Position numbers and translations under genes: made by a program. Shown piece after piece: positions 12,106 through 23,544 of a stretch of DNA of 64,000 nucleotides. Below the pieces are notes generated by a model. The model ran no database searches and was not told where the DNA came from. It saw only the letters and a list, made by a program, of their open reading frames with translations. The DNA is from Hydractinia symbiolongicarpus (taxonomy: Eukaryota > Cnidaria > Hydrozoa > Anthoathecata > Hydractiniidae): NCBI RefSeq assembly GCF_029227915.1, contig NC_079878.1, forward strand, positions 3,164,001 through 3,228,000, written 5' to 3'. The first letter of the stretch is position 1, and each line of letters begins with the position of its first letter.

Positions 12106-15100
12106 TTCTTTTATTCAGCGTCTCATCAAAAATGAAAACATTTTTGAAAACTACAAGTCTTATGCGTTTGAGTGGTGAAAAAATAATTTAAAAAATCGTT
12201 CGGGAAATGAGTTTACTCCCTTGGTTCTTTCTTTGTATACTTTTAACTATACGGGCCAAGCCCGGGATTTACGGGAAATCGCGGGTTTTCGTTTGCCGGC
12301 GATTAAACTTCTTTTATTCAGCGTCTCATCAAAAATGAAAACATTTTTGAAAACTACAAGTCTCATGGGTTTTAGTGGTGAAAAAAATAATTTAAAAAAT
12401 CGTTCGGGAAATGATTTTACTCCCTGGGTACTTTTTTTGTATACATTCGACTATACGAGCCGAGTCCGGGGTTTACGGGAAACGGCGGGTTTTCGTTTGC
12501 CGGCGATTAAACTTCTTTTATTCAGCGTCTCATCAAAAATGAAAAAATTTTTGTAAACTACAAGTCTTATGCGTTTTAGTGGTGGAGAAATAATTTAAAC
12601 AATCGTTCTGGAAATGAGTTTACTCACAGGGTACTTTCTTTGTATACATTCGACTATACGGGCCAAACCCGGGATTTACGGAAAATCGCGGGTTTTCGTT
12701 TGCCGGCGATTAAACCACTTTCCTTAAGCGTCTCATCAAAAATGAAAACATTTTTGAAAACTACAAGTCTCATGCGTTTTAGTGGTGAAAAAATATTTTA
12801 AAAAATCGTTCGGGAAATGAGTTTACTCCCTGGGTACTTTCTTTGTATACTTATGACTATACGGGCCGAGTCCTGGGTTTACGGGAAATGGCGGGTCTTC
12901 GTTTGCCGGCGATTAAACTCCTTTTATTCAGCGTCTCATCAAAAATGAAAACATTTTTAAAAACTACAAGTCTCATGGGCTTTAGTGGTGAAATAATAAT
13001 TTAAAAAATCGTTTGGGAAATGAGTTTACACCCTGGGTACTTTCTTTGTATACATTCGACTATACGGGCCAAGCCCGGAATTTACGGGAAATCGCGGGTT
13101 TTCGTTTGCCGGCGATTAAACCTCTTTCATTAATCTTCTCATTAAAAATGAAAACATTTTTGAAAACTACAAGTCTCATTTGTTCTAGTGGTGCAGAAAT
13201 AATTTTAAAAATCGTTCGGGAAATCAGTTTATTCCCTGGGTACTTTCTTTAGATACATACAACTATACGGGCCAAGCCCGGGATTTACGGGAAATCGCGG
13301 GTTTTCGTTTGCCAGCGATTAAACTTCTTTTATTCAGCGTCTCATCAAAAATGAAAACACTTTTGAAAACTACAAGTCTCATGCGTTTTAGTGGTGACAA
13401 AATAATTTGAAAAATCGTTTGGTAAATGAGTTTACTCCCTGGGTACTTTCTTTGTTTACTTTTGACTATACGGGCCAAGCCCGGGATTTACGGGAAATCG
13501 CGGGTTTTCGTTTGACGGCGATTAAACTTCTTTTATTCAGCGTCTCATCAAAAATGAAAACATTTTTGAAAACTACAAGTCTTATGCGTTTGAGTGGTGA
13601 AAAAATAATTTAAAAAATCGTTCGGGAAATGAGTTTACTCCCTTGGTTCTTTCTTTGTATACTTTTAACTATACGGGCCAAGCCCGGGATTTACGGGAAA
13701 TCGCGGGTTTTCGTTTGCCGGCGATTAAACTTCTTTTATTCAGCGTCTCATCAAAAATGAAAACATTTTTGAAAACTACAAGTCTCATGGGTTTTAGTGG
13801 TGAAAAAAATAATTTAAAAAATCGTTCGGGAAATGATTTTACTCCCTGGGTACTTTTTTTGTATACATTCGACTATACGGGCCGAGTCCGGGGTTTACGG
13901 GAAACGGCGGGTTTTCGTTTGCCGGCGATTAAACTTCTTTTATTCAGCGTCTCATCAAAAATGAAAAAATTTTTGTAAACTACAAGTCTTATGCGTTTTA
14001 GTGGTGGAGAAATAATTTAAACAATCGTTCTGGAAATGAGTTTACTCACAGGGTACTTTCTTTGTATACATTCGACTATACGGGCCAAACCCGGGATTTA
14101 CGGAAAATCGCGGGTTTTCGTTTGCCGGCGATTAAACCACTTTCATTAAGCGTCTCATCAAAAATGAAAACATTTTTGAAAACTACAAGTCTCATGCGTT
14201 TTAGTGGTGAAAAAATATTTTAAAAAATCGTTTGGGAAATGAGTTTACTCCCTGGGTACTTTCTTTGTATACTTATGACTATACGGGCCGAGTCCTGGGT
14301 TTACGGGAAATGGCGGGTCTTCGTTTGCCGGCGATTAAACTCCTTTTATTCAGCGTCTCATCAAAAATGAAAACATTTTTAAAAACTACAAGTCTCATGG
14401 GCTTTAGTGGTGAAATAATAATTTAAAAAATCGTTTGGGAAATGAGTTTACACCCTGGGTACTTTCTTTGTATACATTCGACTATACGGGCCAAGCCCGG
14501 AATTTACGGGAAATCGCGGGTTTTCGTTTGCCGGCGATTAAACCTCTTTCATTAATCTTCTCATTAAAAATGAAAACATTTTTGAAAACTACAAGTCTCA
14601 TTTGTTCTAGTGGTGCAGAAATAATTTTAAAAATCGTTCGGGAAATCAGTTTATTCCCTGGGTACTTTCTTTAGATACATACAACTATACGGGCCAAGCC
14701 CGGGATTTACGGGAAATCGCGGGTTTTCGTTTGCCAGCGATTAAACTTCTTTTATTCAGCGTCTCATCAAAAATGAAAACACTTTTGAAAACTACAAGTC
14801 TCATGCGTTTTAGTGGTGACAAAATAATTTGAAAAATCGTTTGGTAAATGAGTTTACTCCCTGGGTACTTTCTTTGTTTACTTTTGACTATACGGGCCAA
14901 GCCCGGGATTTACGGGAAATCGCGGGTTTTCGTTTGACGGCGATTAAACTTCTTTTATTCAGCGTCTCATCAAAAATGAAAACATTCTTGAAAACTACAA
15001 GTCTTATGCGTTTGAGTGGTGAAAAAATAATTTAAAAAATCGTTCGGGAAATGAGTTTACTCCCTTGGTTCTTTCTTTGTATACTTTTAACTATACGGGC

Positions 15101-15355
15101 CAAGCCCAGGATTTACGGGAAATCGCGGGTTTTCGTTTGCTGGCGATTAAACTTCTTTTATTCAGCGTCTCATCAAAAATGAAAAAATTTTTGTAAACTA
15201 CAAGTCTTATGCGTTTTAGTGGTGGAGAAATAATTTAAACAATCGTTCTGGAAATGAGTTTACTCACAGGGTACTTTCTTTGTATACATTCGACTATACG
15301 GGCCAAGCCCGAGATTTACGGGAAATCGCGGATTTTCCTTTGCCAGCGATTAAAC
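12106..15355 (+). repeat. 3250-bp (16-monomer) second-order tandem copy 1
   Basis: It comprises a 7-monomer unit and a 9-monomer version of it. Private variants recur exactly 3250 bases later: CTATACGAGCCGAG at 12453 and 15703, CCACTTTCCTTAAGCG at 12715 and 15965, and ACATTCTTGAAAAC at 14983 and 18233. I saw no difference between the copies in the lines I compared. Confidence 0.92.
13017..14438 (+). repeat. Reference 7-monomer higher-order unit (1422 bp)
   Basis: Seven distinguishable monomers: 13017-13219 (TTTACACCCTGGG and GCCCGGAATTTA); 13220-13422 (TAGATACATACAAC, AAATCAG); 13423-13625 (GTTTACTTTTGAC, TTTGACGGCG); 13626-13829 (CCTTGGTTCTTTC; 204 bp, one extra A); 13830-14032 (GGAAACGGCGGG, AAAAAATTTTTGTAAAC); 14033-14235 (ACTCACAGGG, CCAAACCCGGG, AAATATTTT); 14236-14438 (CTTATGAC, GAGTCCTGGG, GGGTCTTCG). 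The next unit opens at 14439 with the same first variant. Units at 11828-13249, 13250-14671 and 16500-17921, counted on the second-monomer marker, are also exactly 1422 bases. Confidence 0.95.
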
Positions 15356-15369
15356 CTCTTTTATTCAGC
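15349..15369 (+). other. Chimeric monomer at the 3250-bp duplication joint
   Basis: Elsewhere the array pairs AAACCTCTTTCATTAAG or AAACTTCTTTTATTCAG. Here the two are fused as AAACCTCTTTTATTCAG. The left parent, with GGATTTTCCTTTGCCAG, is seen near 23228 and 26348. The right parent ends in TATGCGTTTGAG. The same fusion recurs at about 18599-18619. It marks an in-register exchange point. Confidence 0.8.
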
Positions 15370-18300
15370 GTCTCATCAAAAATGAAAACATTTTTGAAAA
15401 CTACAAGTCTTATGCGTTTGAGTGGTGAAAAAATAATTTAAAAAATCGTTCGGGAAATGAGTTTACTCCCTTGGTTCTTTCTTTGTATACTTTTAACTAT
15501 ACGGGCCAAGCCCGGGATTTACGGGAAATCGCGGGTTTTCGTTTGCCGGCGATTAAACTTCTTTTATTCAGCGTCTCATCAAAAATGAAAACATTTTTGA
15601 AAACTACAAGTCTCATGGGTTTTAGTGGTGAAAAAAATAATTTAAAAAATCGTTCGGGAAATGATTTTACTCCCTGGGTACTTTTTTTGTATACATTCGA
15701 CTATACGAGCCGAGTCCGGGGTTTACGGGAAACGGCGGGTTTTCGTTTGCCGGCGATTAAACTTCTTTTATTCAGCGTCTCATCAAAAATGAAAAAATTT
15801 TTGTAAACTACAAGTCTTATGCGTTTTAGTGGTGGAGAAATAATTTAAACAATCGTTCTGGAAATGAGTTTACTCACAGGGTACTTTCTTTGTATACATT
15901 CGACTATACGGGCCAAACCCGGGATTTACGGAAAATCGCGGGTTTTCGTTTGCCGGCGATTAAACCACTTTCCTTAAGCGTCTCATCAAAAATGAAAACA
16001 TTTTTGAAAACTACAAGTCTCATGCGTTTTAGTGGTGAAAAAATATTTTAAAAAATCGTTCGGGAAATGAGTTTACTCCCTGGGTACTTTCTTTGTATAC
16101 TTATGACTATACGGGCCGAGTCCTGGGTTTACGGGAAATGGCGGGTCTTCGTTTGCCGGCGATTAAACTCCTTTTATTCAGCGTCTCATCAAAAATGAAA
16201 ACATTTTTAAAAACTACAAGTCTCATGGGCTTTAGTGGTGAAATAATAATTTAAAAAATCGTTTGGGAAATGAGTTTACACCCTGGGTACTTTCTTTGTA
16301 TACATTCGACTATACGGGCCAAGCCCGGAATTTACGGGAAATCGCGGGTTTTCGTTTGCCGGCGATTAAACCTCTTTCATTAATCTTCTCATTAAAAATG
16401 AAAACATTTTTGAAAACTACAAGTCTCATTTGTTCTAGTGGTGCAGAAATAATTTTAAAAATCGTTCGGGAAATCAGTTTATTCCCTGGGTACTTTCTTT
16501 AGATACATACAACTATACGGGCCAAGCCCGGGATTTACGGGAAATCGCGGGTTTTCGTTTGCCAGCGATTAAACTTCTTTTATTCAGCGTCTCATCAAAA
16601 ATGAAAACACTTTTGAAAACTACAAGTCTCATGCGTTTTAGTGGTGACAAAATAATTTGAAAAATCGTTTGGTAAATGAGTTTACTCCCTGGGTACTTTC
16701 TTTGTTTACTTTTGACTATACGGGCCAAGCCCGGGATTTACGGGAAATCGCGGGTTTTCGTTTGACGGCGATTAAACTTCTTTTATTCAGCGTCTCATCA
16801 AAAATGAAAACATTTTTGAAAACTACAAGTCTTATGCGTTTGAGTGGTGAAAAAATAATTTAAAAAATCGTTCGGGAAATGAGTTTACTCCCTTGGTTCT
16901 TTCTTTGTATACTTTTAACTATACGGGCCAAGCCCGGGATTTACGGGAAATCGCGGGTTTTCGTTTGCCGGCGATTAAACTTCTTTTATTCAGCGTCTCA
17001 TCAAAAATGAAAACATTTTTGAAAACTACAAGTCTCATGGGTTTTAGTGGTGAAAAAAATAATTTAAAAAATCGTTCGGGAAATGATTTTACTCCCTGGG
17101 TACTTTTTTTGTATACATTCGACTATACGGGCCGAGTCCGGGGTTTACGGGAAACGGCGGGTTTTCGTTTGCCGGCGATTAAACTTCTTTTATTCAGCGT
17201 CTCATCAAAAATGAAAAAATTTTTGTAAACTACAAGTCTTATGCGTTTTAGTGGTGGAGAAATAATTTAAACAATCGTTCTGGAAATGAGTTTACTCACA
17301 GGGTACTTTCTTTGTATACATTCGACTATACGGGCCAAACCCGGGATTTACGGAAAATCGCGGGTTTTCGTTTGCCGGCGATTAAACCACTTTCATTAAG
17401 CGTCTCATCAAAAATGAAAACATTTTTGAAAACTACAAGTCTCATGCGTTTTAGTGGTGAAAAAATATTTTAAAAAATCGTTTGGGAAATGAGTTTACTC
17501 CCTGGGTACTTTCTTTGTATACTTATGACTATACGGGCCGAGTCCTGGGTTTACGGGAAATGGCGGGTCTTCGTTTGCCGGCGATTAAACTCCTTTTATT
17601 CAGCGTCTCATCAAAAATGAAAACATTTTTAAAAACTACAAGTCTCATGGGCTTTAGTGGTGAAATAATAATTTAAAAAATCGTTTGGGAAATGAGTTTA
17701 CACCCTGGGTACTTTCTTTGTATACATTCGACTATACGGGCCAAGCCCGGAATTTACGGGAAATCGCGGGTTTTCGTTTGCCGGCGATTAAACCTCTTTC
17801 ATTAATCTTCTCATTAAAAATGAAAACATTTTTGAAAACTACAAGTCTCATTTGTTCTAGTGGTGCAGAAATAATTTTAAAAATCGTTCGGGAAATCAGT
17901 TTATTCCCTGGGTACTTTCTTTAGATACATACAACTATACGGGCCAAGCCCGGGATTTACGGGAAATCGCGGGTTTTCGTTTGCCAGCGATTAAACTTCT
18001 TTTATTCAGCGTCTCATCAAAAATGAAAACACTTTTGAAAACTACAAGTCTCATGCGTTTTAGTGGTGACAAAATAATTTGAAAAATCGTTTGGTAAATG
18101 AGTTTACTCCCTGGGTACTTTCTTTGTTTACTTTTGACTATACGGGCCAAGCCCGGGATTTACGGGAAATCGCGGGTTTTCGTTTGACGGCGATTAAACT
18201 TCTTTTATTCAGCGTCTCATCAAAAATGAAAACATTCTTGAAAACTACAAGTCTTATGCGTTTGAGTGGTGAAAAAATAATTTAAAAAATCGTTCGGGAA

Positions 18301-18605
18301 ATGAGTTTACTCCCTTGGTTCTTTCTTTGTATACTTTTAACTATACGGGCCAAGCCCAGGATTTACGGGAAATCGCGGGTTTTCGTTTGCTGGCGATTAA
18401 ACTTCTTTTATTCAGCGTCTCATCAAAAATGAAAAAATTTTTGTAAACTACAAGTCTTATGCGTTTTAGTGGTGGAGAAATAATTTAAACAATCGTTCTG
18501 GAAATGAGTTTACTCACAGGGTACTTTCTTTGTATACATTCGACTATACGGGCCAAGCCCGAGATTTACGGGAAATCGCGGATTTTCCTTTGCCAGCGAT
18601 TAAAC
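15356..18605 (+). repeat. 3250-bp (16-monomer) second-order tandem copy 2
   Basis: Repeat of 12106-15355. It ends near 18605, with the same hybrid CCTCTTTTATTCAG as copy 1. After it, TATGCGTTTT at 18661 replaces TATGCGTTTG, so a third copy does not follow. Confidence 0.92.
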
Positions 18606-19515
18606 CTCTTTTATTCAGCGTCTCATCAAAAATGAAAACATTTTTGAAAACTACAAGTCTTATGCGTTTTAGTGGTGAAAAACTAATTTAAAAAATCGTT
18701 CTGGAAATGAGTTTACTCACAGGGTACTTTCTTTGTATACATTCGACTATACGGGCCAAGCCCGGGATTTACGGGAAATCGCGGGTTTTCGTTTGCCGGC
18801 GATTAAACCCCTTTCATTAAGCGTTTCATCAAAAATGAAAACATTTTTGAAAACTACAGGTCTCGTGCGTTTTAGTGGTGAAAAAATAATTTAAAAAATT
18901 GTTCGGGAAATGAGTTTACTCCCTGGGTACTTTCTATGTATACATTCGACTATACGGGCCAAGCCCAGGATTTACGGGAAATCGCGGGTTTTCGTTTGCC
19001 GGCGATTAAACTTCTTTTATTCAGGGTCTCATCAAAAATGAAAACATTTTTGAAAACTACAAGTCTTATGCGTTTTAGTGGTGAAAAAATAATTTAAAAA
19101 ATCGTTCTGGAAATGAGTTTACTCACAGGGTACTTTCTTTGTATACATTCGACTATACGGGCCAAGCCCGGGATTTACGGGAAATCGCGGGTTTTTGTTT
19201 GCCGGCGATTAAACCCCTTTCATTAAGCGTCTCATCAAGATTAAAAACTTTTTTGAAAACTACAAGTCTCATGCGTTTTAGTGGTGAAAAAATAATTTAA
19301 AAAATCGTTCGGTAAATGAGTTTACTCCCTGGGTACTTTCCTTGTATACATTCGACTATACGGCCCAAGCCCGGGATTTACGGGAAATCGCAGGTTTGTG
19401 TTTGCCGGCGATTAAACTTCTTTTATTCAGCGTCTCATCAAAAATGAAAACACTTTTGAAAACTACAAGTCTCATGCGTTTTAGTGGTGACAAAATAATT
19501 TAAAAAATTGTTCGG

Positions 19516-19705
19516 GAAATGAGTTTACTCCCTGGTTAATTTCTTTGATTTTTTTGACTATACGGGCCAAGCACGGGATTTACGGGAAATCGCGGGTTTT
19601 CGTTTGCCGGCGATTAAACTTCTTTTATTCAGCGTCTCATCAAAAATGTAAACTACAAGTCTTATGCGTTTTAATGGTGGAAAAATAATTTAAAAAATCG
19701 TTCTG
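19516..19705 (+). repeat. 190-bp deletion monomer, copy 2 of 4
   Basis: Same 12-base deletion. It has the private GCACGGGATTTA and is followed by GTTTTAATGGTGG. Confidence 0.9.
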
Positions 19706-19732
19706 GAAATGAGTTTACTCACAGGGTACTTT

Positions 19733-19878
19733 CTTTGTATACATTCGACTATACTGGCCAAGCCCGGGATTTACGGGAAATCGAGGGTTTTTGTTTGCCG
19801 GCCGTCTTTGTATACATTTGAGTATACTGGCCGAGTCCGGGTTTTACGGAAAATGGCGGGATTTTGTTTGCCGGCGAT
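19733..19878 (+). repeat. 73-bp internal duplication, copy 4 of 9
   Basis: Joint at 19797. The second half carries GGCGGGATTTTG, shared with copy 5 but not copy 6. Confidence 0.9.
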
Positions 19879-20792
19879 TAAATTTCTTTTATTCAGTGTC
19901 TCATCAAAAATGAAAACATTTTTGAAAACTACAAGTCTCATGCGTTTTAGTGATTACAAAATAATTTAAAAAATTGTTCGGGAAATGAGTTTACTCCCTG
20001 GTTAATTTCTTTGATTTTTTTGACTATACGGGCCAAGCCCGGGATTTACGGGAAATCGCGGGTTTTCGTTTGCCGGCGATTAAACCCCTTTCATTAGGCG
20101 TTTCATCAAAAATGAAAACATTTTTGAAAACTACAGGTCTCGTGCGTTTTAGTGGTGAAAAAATAATTTAAAAAATTGTTCGGGAAATGAGTTTACTCCC
20201 TGGGTACTTTCTATGTATACATTCGACTATACGGGCCAAGCCCAGGATTTACGGGAAATCGCGGGTTTTCGTTTGCCGGCGATTAAACTTCTTTTATTCA
20301 GGGTCTCATCAAAAATGAAAACATTTTTGAAAACTACAAGTCTTATGCGTTTTAGTGGTAAAAAAATAATTTAAAAAATCGTTCTGGAAATGAGTTTACT
20401 CACAGGGTACTTTCTTTGTATACATTCGACTATACGGGCCAAGCCCGGGATTTACGGGAAATCGCGGGTTTTTGTTTGCCGGCGATTAAACCCCTTTCAT
20501 TAAGCGTCTCATCAAGAATAAAAACTTTTTTGAAAACTACAAGTCTCATGCGTTTTAGTGGTGAAAAAATAATTTAAAAAATCGTTCGGTAAATGAGTTT
20601 ACTCCCTGGGTACTTTCCTTGTATACATTCGACTATACGGCCCAAGCCCGGGATTTACGGGAAATCGCAGGTTTGTGTTTGCCGGCGATTAAACTTCTTT
20701 TATTCAGCGTCTCATCAAAAATGAAAACACTTTTGAAAACTACAAGTCTCATGCGTTTTAGTGGTGACAAAATAATTTAAAAAATTGTTCGG

Positions 20793-20982
20793 GAAATGAG
20801 TTTACTCCCTGGTTAATTTCTTTGATTTTTTTGACTATACGGGCCAAGCCCGGGATTTACGGGAAATCGCGGGTTTTCGTTTGCCGGCGATTAAACTTCT
20901 TTTATTCAGCGTCTCATCAAAAATGTAAACTACAAGTCTTATGCGTTTTAATGGTGGAAAAATAATTTAAAAAATCGTTCTG
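20793..20982 (+). repeat. 190-bp deletion monomer, copy 3 of 4
   Basis: Same deletion, 1277 bases after copy 2. It shares GTTTTAATGGTGG. Confidence 0.9.
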
Positions 20983-21009
20983 GAAATGAGTTTACTCACA
21001 GGGTACTTT

Positions 21010-21155
21010 CTTTGTATACATTCGACTATACTGGCCAAGCCCGGGATTTACGGGAAATCGTGGGTTTTTGTTTGCCGGCCGTCTTTGTATACATTTGAGT
21101 ATACTGGCCGAGTCCGGGTTTTACGGAAAATGGCGGGATTTTGTTTGCCGGCGAT
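21010..21155 (+). repeat. 73-bp internal duplication, copy 5 of 9
   Basis: Joint at 21074. The first half has the private TCGTGGGTTTTTG in place of TCGAGGG. Confidence 0.9.
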
Positions 21156-22071
21156 TAAATTTCTTTTATTCAGTGTCTCATCAAAAATGAAAACATTTTT
21201 GAAAACTACAAGTCTCATGCGTTTTAGTGGTGAAAAAAATAATTTAAAAAATCGTTTGGGAAATGATTTTACTCCCTGGGTACTTTCTTTGTATACATTC
21301 GACTATACGGGCCGACTCCGGGGTTTACGGGAAATGGCGGGTTTTCGTTTGCCGGCGATTAAACTTCTTTTATTCAGCGTCTCATCAAAAATGAAAACAT
21401 TTTTGAAAACTACAGGTCTCGTGCGTTTTAGTGGTGAAAAAATAATTTAAAAAATTGTTCGGGAAATGAGTTTACTCCCTGGGTACTTTCTATGTATACA
21501 TTCGACTATACGGGCCAAGCCCAGGATTTACGGGAAATCGCGGGTTTTCGTTTGCCGGCGATTAAACTTCTTTTATTCAGGGTCTCATCAAAAATGAAAA
21601 CATTTTTGAAAACTACAAGTCTTATGCGTTTTAGTGGTGAAAAAATAATTTAAAAAATCGTTCTGGAAATGAGTTTACTCACAGGGTACTTTCTTTGTAT
21701 ACATTCGACTATACGGGCCAAGCCCGGGATTTACGGGAAATCGCGGGTTTTTGTTTGCCGGCGATTAAACCCCTTTCATTAAGCGTCTCATCAAGATTAA
21801 AAACTTTTTTGAAAACTACAAGTCTCATGCGTTTTAGTGGTGAAAAAATAATTTAAAAAATCGTTCGGTAAATGAGTTTACTCCCTGGGTACTTTCCTTG
21901 TATACATTCGACTATACGGCCCAAGCCCGGGATTTACGGGAAATCGCAGGTTTGAGTTTGCCGGCGATTAAACTTCTTTTATTCAGCGTCTCATCAAAAA
22001 TGAAAACACTTTTGAAAACTACAAGTCTCATGCGTTTTAGTGGTGACAAAATAATTTAAAAAATTGTTCGG

Positions 22072-22261
22072 GAAATGAGTTTACTCCCTGGTTAATTTCT
22101 TTGATTTTTTTGACTATACGGGCCAAGCCCGGGATTTACGGGAAATCGCGGGTTTTCGTTTGCCGGCGATTAAACTTCTTTTATTCAGCGTCTCATCAAA
22201 AATGTAAACTACAAGTCTTATGCGTTTTAATGGTGGAAAAATAATTTAAAAAATCGTTCTG
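22072..22261 (+). repeat. 190-bp deletion monomer, copy 4 of 4
   Basis: Same deletion, 1279 bases after copy 3. Confidence 0.9.
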
Positions 22262-22288
22262 GAAATGAGTTTACTCACAGGGTACTTT

Positions 22289-22434
22289 CTTTGTATACAT
22301 TCGACTATACTGGCCAAGCCCGGGATTTACGGGAAATCGAGGGTTTTTGTTTGCCGGCCGTCTTTGTATACATTTGAGTATACTGGCCGAGTCCGGGTTT
22401 TACGGAAAATGGCGGGTTTTTGTTTGCCGGCGAT
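22289..22434 (+). repeat. 73-bp internal duplication, copy 6 of 9
   Basis: Joint at 22353, 1279 bases after copy 5. Confidence 0.9.
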
Positions 22435-22740
22435 TAAATTTCTTTTATTCAGTGTCTCATCAAAAATGAAAACATTTTTGAAAACTACAAGTCTTATGCG
22501 TTTTAGTGGTGAAAAAAATAATTTAAAAAATCGTTTGGGAAATGATTTTACTCCCTGGGTACTTTCTTTGTATACATTCGACTATACGGGCCGACTCCGG
22601 GGTTTACGGGAAATGGCGGGTTTTCGTTTGCCGGCGATTAAACTTCTTTTATTCAGCGTCTCATCAAAAATGAAAACATTTTTGAAAACAACAAGTCTCA
22701 TGCGTTTTAGTGGTGAAAAAATAATTTAAAAAATCGTTCG

Positions 22741-23544
22741 GGAAATGAGTTTACTCCCTTGGTTCTTTCTTTGTATACTTTTAACTATACGGGCCAAGCC
22801 CGGGATTTACGGGAAATCGCGGGTTTTCGTTTGCCGGCGATTAAACTTCTTTTATTCAGCGTCTCATCAAAAATGAAAACATTTTTGAAAACTACAAGTC
22901 TCATGGGTTTTAGTGGTGAAAAAAATAATTTAAAAAATCGTTCGGGAAATGATTTTACTCCCTGGGTACTTTTTTTTGTATACATTCGACTATACGGGCC
23001 GAGTCCGGGGTTTACGGGAAACGGCGGGTTTTCGTTTGCCGGCGATTATACTTCTTTTATTCAGCGTCTCATCAAAAATGAAAAAATTTTTGTAAACTAC
23101 AAGTCTTATGCGTTTTAGTGGTGGAGAAATAATTTAAACAATCGTTCTGGAAATGAGTTTACTCACAGGGTACTTTCTTTGTATACATTCGACTATACGG
23201 GCCAAGCCCGAGATTTACGGGAAATCGCGGATTTTCCTTTGCCAGCGATTAAACCTCTTTCATTAAGCGTCTCATCAAAAATGAAAACATTTTTGAAAAA
23301 TACAAGTCTCATGCGTTTTAGTGGTGAAAAAAATAATTTAAAAAATCGTTCGGTAAATGAGTTTACTCACAGGGTACTTTCTTTGTATACATCCGACTAC
23401 ACGGGTCAAGCCCGGGATTTACGGGAAATCGCGGGTTTTCGTTTGACGGCGATTAAACTTCTTTTATTCAGCGTCTCATCAAAAATGAAAACATTTTTGA
23501 AAACTACAAGTCTTATGCGTTTTAGTGGTGAAAAACTAATTTAA
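22741..23544 (+). repeat. Linker of domain A monomers between higher-order families
   Basis: It starts with the CCTTGGTTCTTTC monomer of the 7-mer family (22757), followed by GGAAACGGCGGG and then the GGATTTTCCTTTGCCAG monomer. A run of eight Ts (22970) makes one copy a base longer than its relatives. Its last part matches 26299-26664 at an offset of 3120. No gene is seen. Confidence 0.8.

Larger units (their letters stand above)
18606..22740 (+). repeat. 1277/1279-bp higher-order unit, three copies
   Basis: The variant GGTCTCGTGCG occurs at 18859, 20136 and 21415 (1277 and 1279 apart), and the composite joint GCCGGCCGTC at 19797, 21074 and 22353 (same spacings). Each unit holds five full-length monomers, one 190-bp deletion monomer and one monomer enlarged by 73 bp. 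The joint between units 1 and 2 is a chimera, AGTGATTACAAAA near 19949, found nowhere else I looked. Confidence 0.9.
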
